A DNA stretch of 6,171 nucleotides. Origin: Pseudomonadota bacterium (GTDB taxonomy: Bacteria > Pseudomonadota > Alphaproteobacteria > Rhizobiales > Tepidamorphaceae). Position numbers and translations under genes: made by a program. This document shows positions 1-5,362 of this stretch, one piece after another; within the stretch, counting starts at the first letter, position 1; each line of letters opens with the position of its first letter. The notes under the pieces were generated by a model, which was given only the letters and a program-made list of their open reading frames with translations, did not search any database and was not told the origin of the DNA. The stretch spans positions 1-6,171 of the forward strand of contig JAEYRQ010000130.1 of assembly GCA_023435545.1 (NCBI GenBank). Reading direction: 5' to 3'.

Positions 1-2
1 TC

Positions 3-482
3 CTCGCGCTGGTCCTTGTGGTGCTCGTCAACGTCGCCTTCTACTATCTGCTCAGGGCGCCCACGGCGCTCGGACGCCAGGCGCTGGATGAGATCGAGGG
101 CACCCGGCTCTACATGACGGTGGCCGAGAAGGACCGCCTGAAGTTCCACAGCCCGCCGGACAAGACGCCAGAACATTTCCACGAACTGCTGCCCTATGCG
201 GTCGCGCTCGACATCGAGACGGCCTGGACGGAGCAGTTCAAGTCCGAGATCGAGGCGGCGCGCGGCACGGGCGAGGAGGACGCCTACCTGAAGCCCTCGT
301 GGTACCGGGGCGGCAGCCGGGGCCGCGGATTCAGCGACGCCGGACAGCTTCGCGGTCTCGGATCCACCCTCGGCGGGGCGCTGAGAAGCGCGACGGCAAC
401 GAAGTCGTCGGGGTCCTCGGGCTCGTCCGGGGGCGGGCGCTCGGGCGGCGGCGGCGGCGGGCGCGGCGGCGGCGGCTGGTAG
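3..482 (+). CDS. DUF2207-type membrane protein, C-terminal part (5'-truncated)
   Basis: The reading frame is already open at the left edge, so only about 159 C-terminal residues are visible and the true start lies outside the window. The visible part opens with a hydrophobic segment (LALVLVVLVNVAFYYLL), taken as the last transmembrane helix. A soluble stretch follows with the pattern GRQALDEIEGTRLYM...EKDRL, then PEHFHELLPYAVALDIE and a nearby WTEQF. This is the typical C-terminal end of DUF2207 (YciQ-like) predicted membrane proteins. The last 40 or so residues are low-complexity Ser/Gly, ending in a run of glycines and a final Trp, which is also common in this family. The molecular function is not established; it is presumably an inner-membrane protein. 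The gene converges on the next one with only 5 bases between the stop codons. Family assignment is fairly secure, function unknown. Confidence 0.85.
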   Translation, partial: LALVLVVLVNVAFYYLLRAPTALGRQALDEIEGTRLYMTVAEKDRLKFHSPPDKTPEHFHELLPYAVALDIETAWTEQFKSEIEAARGTGEEDAYLKPSWYRGGSRGRGFSDAGQLRGLGSTLGGALRSATATKSSGSSGSSGGGRSGGGGGGRGGGGW

Positions 483-487
483 GTGGG

Positions 488-916
488 CTAGCGGGGCCGT
501 TCGGGCGGCAGAACCACGTCCTCGACCATGCCTTCGAGCCAGGTGCGGCCCGACTGGCCGGTGCGACGGGCGACGGCGCCCTGGGCGACGGGGCTGCCCT
601 CGAGCCTGGGATAGTCGGGAAGCTCGCGCTGCAAGGCCGCCTGCCACGCGTCCCATGTCCTCAGGTTGGTGAGGTCGGTCCTGTCGATGCGCATCGGCTC
701 GACGAGCACCGAGAAGAACAGCACCCCGGAGGCGAGGTAGGCGAGCGCCACCGACTTCTCACCCAGGTCCCCCAGCCTGCGGCGAGTCCAGAACAGGTAG
801 CCGGCGATCAGGTTGAGCACGAACAGATAGGCCAGCATCGGCGCCCCGCCGACGCTTGCCTGCAGCGCCGTCGGGGCGACGACGAGTAGCGTGAACAGCC
901 AGATTGCAGCGCCCAT
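488..916 (-). CDS. Small hypothetical membrane protein, about three helices
   Basis: This is a 142-residue protein whose family I do not recognise. Three hydrophobic segments are visible at about residues 3-22, 26-44 and 55-72. The positively charged loop WTRRRLGDLGEK lies between the second and third. A hydrophilic C-terminal half (about 75-142) contains two Trp-rich patches (TWDAWQAAL and RTWLEGM) and ends in a short Pro/Arg tail. It is probably an inner-membrane protein with a soluble tail. The ATG at 916 is the only plausible start, because an in-frame stop sits immediately upstream. The ribosome binding site is weak: only ACCGGGACTGA precedes the start. The gene is tail-to-tail with the DUF2207 gene, so it is transcribed separately. 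An overlapping open frame on the other strand (299-889) is Arg/Gly/His-rich and has no family resemblance, which favours this strand. Confidence 0.6.
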   Translation of the reverse strand: MGAAIWLFTLLVVAPTALQASVGGAPMLAYLFVLNLIAGYLFWTRRRLGDLGEKSVALAYLASGVLFFSVLVEPMRIDRTDLTNLRTWDAWQAALQRELPDYPRLEGSPVAQGAVARRTGQSGRTWLEGMVEDVVLPPERPR

Positions 917-993
917 GTCAGTCCCGGTGAGGTGCCCGGCGCGAGTCCTTGACGCATATTAGCGGCAGCGGCCGGCCTCCGACAGGGGCGCGT

Positions 994-1008
994 TTACCTC
1001 TTGGTTAC
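994..1008. promoter_or_regulatory. TTAC-N7-TTAC direct repeat, degenerate CtrA-like site (tentative)
   Basis: Two TTAC tetramers occur in direct orientation with 7 bases between them. They lie about 80-90 bases upstream of the small membrane protein gene that starts at 916. The spacing equals that of the alphaproteobacterial CtrA box (TTAA-N7-TTAA), but each half has C in place of the last A. I see no strong -35/-10 pair around it; the best -10-like string for the leftward gene is TAATAT on the minus strand near 957-962. This could easily be chance. Confidence 0.15.
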
Positions 1009-1056
1009 CATGATCGGTGGGCCACGGCGGGACCGTCCGGCTCAGTCGGCCCAGAC

Positions 1057-1284
1057 TCAGTTCGCCTGGCCGGCCATCTTCTGGGCTTCCAGGATCATCG
1101 CGGTACCGAGCTGAGCGATCGCCTCCCTGTGGAGGGTCAATGTCACGGTGCCGTCCGGGGTCATGATCGCCAGCACGCCGACCGATGCCTCCTCGGGGTG
1201 CTGGCGGATCTGGTAGCGCAGCGCCGGCAACAGCACTTCGGCTCGGACATAGCCCTTGCGGGGCTTCTGGGCAGTCTCGTCCAT
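1057..1284 (-). CDS. Hypothetical 75-residue protein downstream of phaZ
   Basis: Function unknown. The protein is small and soluble, with no membrane segment or signal peptide. It has a basic N-terminus (QKPRKGYVRAE), a helical stretch (VLLPALRYQIRQHPEE), a short beta-like core (VGVLAIMTPDGTVTLTL) and a C-terminal amphipathic helix (REAIAQLGTAMILEAQKMAG). I chose the ATG at 1284 because GAGGAG lies about 10 bases upstream. The frame stays open to an ATG at 1338, but that would add an Arg/Pro-rich leader (MVGNRHAENPRTPRR) with no better ribosome binding site. It lies 93 bases downstream of phaZ on the same strand and has no obvious promoter of its own, so co-transcription is likely and a PHB-related role is possible. 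That link is inference from position only. Confidence 0.65.
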   Translation of the reverse strand: MDETAQKPRKGYVRAEVLLPALRYQIRQHPEEASVGVLAIMTPDGTVTLTLHREAIAQLGTAMILEAQKMAGQAN

Positions 1285-1323
1285 CGCGGCGGCTCTCCTC
1301 GGCGTGCGCGGGTTCTCGGCATG

Positions 1324-1358
1324 CCGGTTTCCCACCAAACGGGCCGCCGTTCAACCGG
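1324..1358 (-). other. Nested inverted repeat between phaZ and the small gene
   Basis: An outer pair CCGGTT (1324-1329) / AACCGG (1353-1358) encloses an inner stem AACGG / CCGTT with a GCCG loop (1338-1351). In the leftward transcript this could fold in the phaZ-to-small-gene spacer. No U-tract follows, so it is not a standard intrinsic terminator. An mRNA processing or stability element is possible, and so is chance folding in GC-rich DNA. Confidence 0.25.
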
Positions 1359-1377
1359 GAAGCTGCGACAGGACCGC

Positions 1378-2595
1378 TCAGTCGTTGGCGAGGATGAAGT
1401 TGCGCACGATCGGGTAGACCTGGCCGTTCCAGCGCCGTCCGCTGAACACGCCGTAGTGGCCGACACCGGCCTGCAGGTGGTGGCGCTTGCGATAGGGCCT
1501 GAGGCTCGTGCACAGGTCGTGGGCGGCCAGCGTCTGGCCGACGGAGCAGATGTCGTCGCGCTCGCCCTCGACGGTCAGCAGCGCGGTGCGCCGGATCGCG
1601 GAGGGATCGACCCTGCGGCCGCGCCACTCTAGCTCGCCGGTTGCCAGCCGAAACTCCTGGAACACCCACTGGACGGTCTCCAGGTAGAACTCCGCCGGCA
1701 GGTCGAGCACCGCGAAATACTCGTCGTAGAAGGTCTTGGTGGCGTTCGCCTTCTCGGAGTTCCCGGTGGCGAGCGCCGCGAGCAGCTGCATGTGGCCCTT
1801 CACATGGCGGTCGAGGTTCATGCTCAGGAACGCGCCGACCTGGACGAAGCCCGGATAGACCGGCCGGAAGGCGCCCGGAAAGCCCGCCGGGACGCGGGCG
1901 ATCAGGTTCGATTCGAACCATTCGATCGGCTTGCCCGTCGCCAGCCTGTTCACCTCCGTCGGGTTAACGCGGGTGTCGATGGGGCCGGCCATCAGCGTCA
2001 TGCTGGCGGGCTGCGCGGGATCGCCGTCCTCCGCCATGACCGCCGCCGCCACCAGCGCCTGCACGCAGGGCTGGCAGACCGCCACCACATGGACGCCGGG
2101 GCCGAGCGTGCGCAGGAAGAGCATCAGATGCTCGACATACTCGTCGAACCCGAAGCGCCCGTCCGCGCGCGGAACGTCGCGGGCATTGTGCCAGTCGGTG
2201 ATGTAGACGTCGTGGTCGGCCAGCAGAGTCTCCACCGTGCCGCGCAAGAGCGTCGCGAAATGGCCGGACAGCGGTGCCACGACGAGGACACGCGGCTGCG
2301 GGGCGTCGATATCCTTGGCGAAGCGCAGGAGGGTGGCGAAGGGGGTGACGAGGGCCGTCTCCTCGCGCACCGCCACCTCGCTATTGCCGACCCGCACGGA
2401 GGCGATGTCAAAGGAGGGGCGGGCATGGGTCAGCCCGGCCCGCTCGACCATCTCGTAGACTGCCCTGAGCGTCTGCGCGGTGAGCGTCTCGCTGAAGGCG
2501 AGCGCCGGATTGGCGAGCCCTGTCCGCATCCAGCCGGCGATGAGGCGGGCCGGCTGCATTAGATCGGTCTGCGTCTGGAAGGCCTGATAGATCAT
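1378..2595 (-). CDS. phaZ: Intracellular poly(3-hydroxybutyrate) depolymerase PhaZ
   Basis: This cytoplasmic, granule-associated alpha/beta-hydrolase mobilises stored poly(3-hydroxybutyrate) to hydroxybutyrate oligomers and monomers. At 405 residues it matches the usual intracellular PhaZ length. The N-terminus MIYQAFQTQTDL is typical of the family. Conserved landmarks are VLVVAPLSGHFATLLRGT (about 103-120), YITDWHNARDVP (131-142) and the nucleophile elbow VAVCQPC with Cys174. The Cys in place of the lipase-box Ser is the hallmark of this class. The likely acid is Asp347 or Asp348 in GERDDIC, and the base is His380 in GVGHYGVFSGRRW. There is no signal peptide, as expected for the intracellular enzyme. 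The frame stays open upstream to 2769, but the extra 58 residues do not look like the family, so I start at 2595. The ribosome binding site is only a G-rich run (GGGGGGAC). It is divergent from the GST gene and leads into the small gene 1057-1284. Confidence 0.95.
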   Translation of the reverse strand: MIYQAFQTQTDLMQPARLIAGWMRTGLANPALAFSETLTAQTLRAVYEMVERAGLTHARPSFDIASVRVGNSEVAVREETALVTPFATLLRFAKDIDAPQPRVLVVAPLSGHFATLLRGTVETLLADHDVYITDWHNARDVPRADGRFGFDEYVEHLMLFLRTLGPGVHVVAVCQPCVQALVAAAVMAEDGDPAQPASMTLMAGPIDTRVNPTEVNRLATGKPIEWFESNLIARVPAGFPGAFRPVYPGFVQVGAFLSMNLDRHVKGHMQLLAALATGNSEKANATKTFYDEYFAVLDLPAEFYLETVQWVFQEFRLATGELEWRGRRVDPSAIRRTALLTVEGERDDICSVGQTLAAHDLCTSLRPYRKRHHLQAGVGHYGVFSGRRWNGQVYPIVRNFILAND

Positions 2596-2646
2596 GCGGT
2601 GACCGTCCCCCCCGGCTGGCCCGGCAGCGTCCAGCACCTCCGTGAC

Positions 2647-2659
2647 GCTGCAACGCAGC
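2647..2659. promoter_or_regulatory. Candidate PhaR operator, GCTGC-AAC-GCAGC
   Basis: This is an inverted repeat with 5-base arms around a 3-base spacer, centred 58 bases upstream of the phaZ ATG. It contains exactly CTGC-N3-GCAG, the motif reported as the binding site of the PHB-responsive repressor PhaR near phasin genes of Rhodobacter sphaeroides (from memory). PhaR senses PHB and represses granule-associated genes, so a box in front of phaZ makes biological sense. Motif and position are seen directly; binding is inferred. Confidence 0.5.
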
Positions 2660-2664
2660 AGGCT

Positions 2665-2684
2665 AGTGCATTTCTTGTTGCACT
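2665..2684. promoter_or_regulatory. Inverted repeat AGTGCA-N8-TGCACT in the phaZ/GST divergent region
   Basis: Perfect 6-base arms are separated by the AT-rich spacer TTTCTTGT, five bases beyond the candidate PhaR box. Together the two elements make a TGC-rich stretch of about 40 bases (2647-2686). TGC-rich sequence is also a described property of PhaR targets. It could be a second PhaR contact, the operator of another regulator acting on the divergent GST gene, or chance. Confidence 0.35.
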
Positions 2685-2753
2685 GCGAGATGGCCATTGT
2701 CATCGTCGCTTTGGGCGGCGTCCGCCGGTGCGCGGCCGCCCCGGGGGGAAGGC

Positions 2754-3410
2754 ATGGCAAAGGCGACACTCACCATCAGCAGCCGCAACTACTCGTCGTG
2801 GTGCCTGCGCGGCTGGCTGTTGTGCAGGATGTCGGGGATCGATTTCGACGTGGAGATCGTGCCGGCCGACGATCCGTCGGTGCGGGCCGAATTGTTGCTG
2901 CTGTCGCCGTCGTTCCTCGTGCCGAAGCTCGTCCACGACGGTGTGGCCGTCTGGGATACGCTGGCGATCGGCGAATACCTGGACGAACTGAAGCCGAGGG
3001 TCGGGCTCCTGCCGAAGGACAGGGCGCCGCGTGCCCATTCCCGGTCGATCTGCGGCGAGATGCACTCGGGATTCGCCAATCTTCGCGCGGCGTTGCCGAT
3101 GAACCTCAAGGCCCACTATCCGGGCTTCAAGGTCTGGGCGGGTGCGCAGGCTGACATCGACCGGGTGCTGGAGATCTGGACCGAGTGCCTGGATGGCTAT
3201 GGCGGCCCCTATCTGTTCGGGCGCAAGGCGACGATGGCGGACGCCATGTATGCCCCGGTCTGCACCCGGTTCCGCACCTATGATGTTGTGCTGGAGGGTG
3301 CGGCCAGGGCCTATTGCGACGCGATCCTCGCCCACCCCGCGATGCAGGAATGGACCGAGGCCGCGCTCGCCGAACCAGACGAACTCGAGGAGCTCGACGT
3401 CGAGTTCTGA
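2754..3410 (+). CDS. Glutathione S-transferase family protein
   Basis: A 218-residue cytosolic protein with the two-domain GST layout. The thioredoxin-like N-terminal domain (about 5-80) opens with TLTISSRNYSSWCLRGWLL; its SSRNYSSW pattern marks a bacterial GST subgroup and Ser14/Ser15 are the candidate glutathione-activating residues. LVPKLV contains the conserved cis-Pro (Pro57). WDTLAIGEYLDE (67-78) occupies the place of the glutathione gamma-Glu binding motif, with Asp-Thr instead of the more usual Asp/Glu-Ser. The helical C-terminal domain contains the N-capping motif ATMADA (Thr160, Asp163), and the protein ends in a very acidic tail (EPDELEELDVEF). I chose ATG 2754 because GGGGGGAAGG lies just upstream; the in-frame ATG at 2697 would add 19 residues before the fold begins. 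It probably conjugates or isomerises electrophilic metabolites, but the substrate cannot be read from sequence. Divergent from phaZ and convergent with the flavoprotein gene. Confidence 0.92.
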   Translation: MAKATLTISSRNYSSWCLRGWLLCRMSGIDFDVEIVPADDPSVRAELLLLSPSFLVPKLVHDGVAVWDTLAIGEYLDELKPRVGLLPKDRAPRAHSRSICGEMHSGFANLRAALPMNLKAHYPGFKVWAGAQADIDRVLEIWTECLDGYGGPYLFGRKATMADAMYAPVCTRFRTYDVVLEGAARAYCDAILAHPAMQEWTEAALAEPDELEELDVEF

Positions 3411-3453
3411 GGCCTGCAGGGGATTTTCGCGGCGCGCAACCGCGGCGCCAGCG

Positions 3454-5031
3454 TCACGGCTTCCCCGCCAGCGCCTTCGCCAGCAGGAAGCCTGAGCCGG
3501 CGCCGGTGCCGCCGCCCGGCCAGGTGGACGCGCCGATCATGTAGAGCCGATCGACCGGCGTCTTGTATCGCGACCAGCCTGACGCCGGCCGGAACAGGAA
3601 GTGCTGGTCGAGGTGGTGGCTGCCCGACAGGCTGTCGCCGCCGACGAGGTTCGGATTGTCGCGCTCCAGATCGAGGGGCGACAACACCGCCCGGCCGAGC
3701 ACCTTCGCAGACGTTCCCGGTGCGTAGCGCTCGATGATCGAGAGAACCCGGTCGGCGTAGGCCTCCTTTGCCTCGTCCCAGTCGCGCGCGGAAATCTCGC
3801 CTGCCGCATCGCCGCGGATCACCGACGGCAGCACGCGCACCTGCACCCAAAGCACGTGCTTGCCGTCCGGCGCCCGGCTCGGGTCGATCGCGGTCGGCTG
3901 GCCTACGACGAGCAGCGGTTCGGAGGGCATGAGTCCGGCCATCACCTGCTGGTACGCGGCCGCCATCATGTCGAGCGAGGGGGCCAGATGCACATAGGCG
4001 AAGCGCTTGAGGTCGGAGCCCGCCGTCCAGTCCGGCAAGTCTGACATCGCCAGATGGATCATCATCGTCGCCGGGCCCGGTCTGAGCGCCGCGATCCGCC
4101 GGGCAGCCGGCGCCTGGGCGCATGGTCCCGACAGAAGCCGGTCGAACAGGATGCGGGGATGGACATTGGCGATCACCGCGCGGCGCGCCTGCAGCCTGCG
4201 TCCGTCGCCGAGCACCACCACAGACGCGCCTCCCCCAGAAACATGGACGGCTGTGGCCTCGGCACCGGTCATCACCGTGCCGCCGAGGCCTTCGATCGCC
4301 GTCGTCATCGCGCGGACGATGGTGTCTGCCCCGCCCTTGCCCAGCGCCATGCCGAAGGCCTGGTCGGCCATCGCCTCGAGATAGGGAAACAGCGCACCGC
4401 CGGCGACGTCCGGCGCGTAGTCGAGGTGCATGCCCCAGGCGCCCAGCATCGCCTTCACCCGCTCGTCCTCGAAGCGGGCGTTCAGGAAGGCGCGGGTCGA
4501 GGAGACCAGCAGCCGCCCGGTGTCGAGCATCCAGCCGGTGCCGTTCGCCCGCCACGCCTTCCACAGGATGCGGGCGAGCTCCCAGGATGGCATCGGCGCG
4601 CCGAGCAGGCCGAAGATGTGCGGGGCGTCGCGGCCGAAATCCGCCATCATCCTCCGCCAGGCCTCTGCGTCTGCCACCGACACCGCAGCGATGCGGGCGA
4701 TGTTCGCTTCCGCATCCTGGCTCACCCCGAGCCAGCTTCCGTCCGGAAAGGCCGTCGCGAAGCAGTCGGATGCGCCGACGAATTCGAGCCCGTTGGCGAT
4801 CAGCCGGTCCTTATGGGCGGCGAAGAAGGGCGAGCCGGCGAACAGGCCGAGATTCATCGCATAGAGGTCGTGCCGGAAGCCGGGCAGGGTGACCTCGGCG
4901 GTTTTCACCGCGCCGCCCGCGACATCGGCCTTCTCGACGACCGCGACGCTCCAGCCCTTCGAGGCCAGGTGCACGGCGGCGGCGAGGCCGTTGTGGCCCG
5001 CCCCGATGATCACCGCGTCATAGGATGCCAT
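3454..5031 (-). CDS. FAD-dependent oxidoreductase, phytoene desaturase / PYROXD2-like
   Basis: A 525-residue soluble flavoprotein, normal length for the PYROXD2-like branch of the CrtI family. The N-terminal Rossmann motif is YDAVIIGAGHNGLAAA (4-19), with Glu33 in VVEKADVAGG as the FAD ribose ligand and the GG pair following. PGFRHDLYAMNLGLF (50-64) is typical of this branch. The central part has GKGGADTIVRAMTTAIEGLGG (231-251), where CrtI-like enzymes carry their second nucleotide-facing loop. The C-terminal FAD signature is LYMIGASTWPGGGTGAGSG (496-514). ATG 5031 is chosen because GGGAGGGG is well spaced upstream and the Rossmann strand starts at residue 4; the open frame reaches 5172 without family-like sequence. 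No carotenoid genes lie nearby, so carotenoid synthesis is unlikely and the substrate is unknown. It is convergent with the GST gene (43 bases between stops) and divergent from the cyclase-family hydrolase. Confidence 0.93.
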   Translation of the reverse strand: MASYDAVIIGAGHNGLAAAVHLASKGWSVAVVEKADVAGGAVKTAEVTLPGFRHDLYAMNLGLFAGSPFFAAHKDRLIANGLEFVGASDCFATAFPDGSWLGVSQDAEANIARIAAVSVADAEAWRRMMADFGRDAPHIFGLLGAPMPSWELARILWKAWRANGTGWMLDTGRLLVSSTRAFLNARFEDERVKAMLGAWGMHLDYAPDVAGGALFPYLEAMADQAFGMALGKGGADTIVRAMTTAIEGLGGTVMTGAEATAVHVSGGGASVVVLGDGRRLQARRAVIANVHPRILFDRLLSGPCAQAPAARRIAALRPGPATMMIHLAMSDLPDWTAGSDLKRFAYVHLAPSLDMMAAAYQQVMAGLMPSEPLLVVGQPTAIDPSRAPDGKHVLWVQVRVLPSVIRGDAAGEISARDWDEAKEAYADRVLSIIERYAPGTSAKVLGRAVLSPLDLERDNPNLVGGDSLSGSHHLDQHFLFRPASGWSRYKTPVDRLYMIGASTWPGGGTGAGSGFLLAKALAGKP

Positions 5032-5076
5032 GCTTTTTCCCCTCCCGTCCGATGTCTCGAAATTAGCCACAGATGC

Positions 5077-5090
5077 ATGGACCGGTCCAT
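5077..5090. promoter_or_regulatory. Perfect 14-bp palindrome ATGGACCGGTCCAT, operator-like
   Basis: The palindrome is exact over 14 bases with no spacer and is centred about 52 bases upstream of the flavoprotein ATG. On the minus strand its TGGACC half could serve as the -35 hexamer (4 of 6 matches), with TAATTT (18-base spacer) as a poor -10, so a bound protein would block the promoter. The GACCGGTC core resembles operators of TetR-family repressors. The symmetry is observed; the regulator family is inferred. Confidence 0.5.
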
Positions 5091-5251
5091 CGACGATCAC
5101 CGCCAAGCATCTCGATTCAACTGCTGTGAAGTGCTTCGACGCTGCGTCCCTCCGACCCAGAGCACGAAACAACGCACGGAAAGATATCAGGTTTCCAGCT
5201 CATCGACATGCAGGCGTCAGCCGACCTCGGGCCGGTTGAGGCAGCGTGACG

Positions 5252-5262
5252 GATAGCCTATC
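5252..5262. promoter_or_regulatory. 11-bp palindrome GATAG-C-CTATC upstream of the hydrolase gene
   Basis: Two perfect 5-base arms flank a single central C, about 100 bases upstream of the hydrolase start and 6 bases before the -35-like TTGCAT. Position and symmetry suit an operator or activator site. It differs in sequence from the 14-bp palindrome at 5077, so the two divergent genes may answer to different proteins. Confidence 0.3.
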
Positions 5263-5268
5263 AATTAC

Positions 5269-5296
5269 TTGCATTCTCATACTGCCGGGCTAGTCT
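5269..5296 (+). promoter_or_regulatory. Weak sigma70-type promoter candidate for the hydrolase gene
   Basis: TTGCAT (5269-5274) and TAGTCT (5291-5296) are separated by 16 bases, with about 66 bases of leader before the start codon. Each hexamer matches the consensus at only three of six positions, though the pair sits in the most AT-rich part of the leader and alphaproteobacterial promoters are often this loose. Confidence 0.3.
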
Positions 5297-5362
5297 GGCC
5301 CCAGAGCGATGCTGGCGCGATACGTCCGCAGCCGGTCCGCGCCAAGGGAAGGGGAGATGACC

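Larger units (their letters stand above)
5032..5362. other. 331-bp divergent intergenic control region
   Basis: No credible gene is seen on either strand: short frames here lack family resemblance and good ribosome binding sites. Compared with the flanking coding DNA the stretch is richer in A/T. It holds the leader and operator-like palindrome of the flavoprotein gene on the left, and an 11-bp palindrome plus a promoter-like pair for the hydrolase gene on the right. The middle (about 5095-5245) contains only a short GAAG-TG-CTTC repeat at 5128-5137, which I would not interpret. Confidence 0.6.

Noticed and set aside
370..480. Gly/Ser-rich repetitive coding stretch as a possible DNA repeat or frameshift
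   Set aside because: The frame continues cleanly to a stop, and Gly-rich tails ending in Trp are normal for DUF2207-type proteins.
1004..1056. Possible terminator hairpin after the small gene (GGGCC...GGCCC enclosing ACGG/CCGT on the minus strand)
   Set aside because: The stem is interrupted, with a large internal loop and no U-tract after it; chance pairing is likely in this GC-rich spacer.
959..1921. 320-codon open frame on the minus strand overlapping phaZ and the small gene
   Set aside because: It is out of frame with the clear PhaZ catalytic motifs, and its composition (Arg/Pro/Gly) is typical of a GC-rich shadow frame.
1792..2562. 256-codon open frame on the + strand antisense to phaZ
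   Set aside because: No recognisable domain, an Arg/His/Asp-rich shadow composition, and complete overlap with a confidently assigned gene.
2596..2769. N-terminal extension of PhaZ starting at 2769, 2703 or 2697
   Set aside because: The extra residues do not resemble the family. Typical PhaZ begins at the M-x-Y-Q motif, and the extension would place the PhaR-type box inside coding sequence.
3428..3449. Overlapping GC-rich inverted repeats (CGCGG/CCGCG and GGCGC/GCGCC) between the convergent GST and flavoprotein stops
   Set aside because: The arms are only 5 bases. The TTTT precedes the stem on the + strand, and the minus-strand transcript would be followed by A residues, so neither direction makes an intrinsic terminator.
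3454..5031. Carotenoid biosynthesis role (crtI) for the flavoprotein
   Set aside because: No crtB, crtE or other carotenoid genes lie nearby, and N-terminal motifs such as PGFRHDLYAMN fit the PYROXD2-like branch better.
4054..5256. 400-codon open frame on the + strand antisense to the flavoprotein gene
   Set aside because: The translation is Arg/His/Gly-rich with no family resemblance, while the opposite strand encodes a complete FAD oxidoreductase. Long antisense frames are expected in GC-rich genes.
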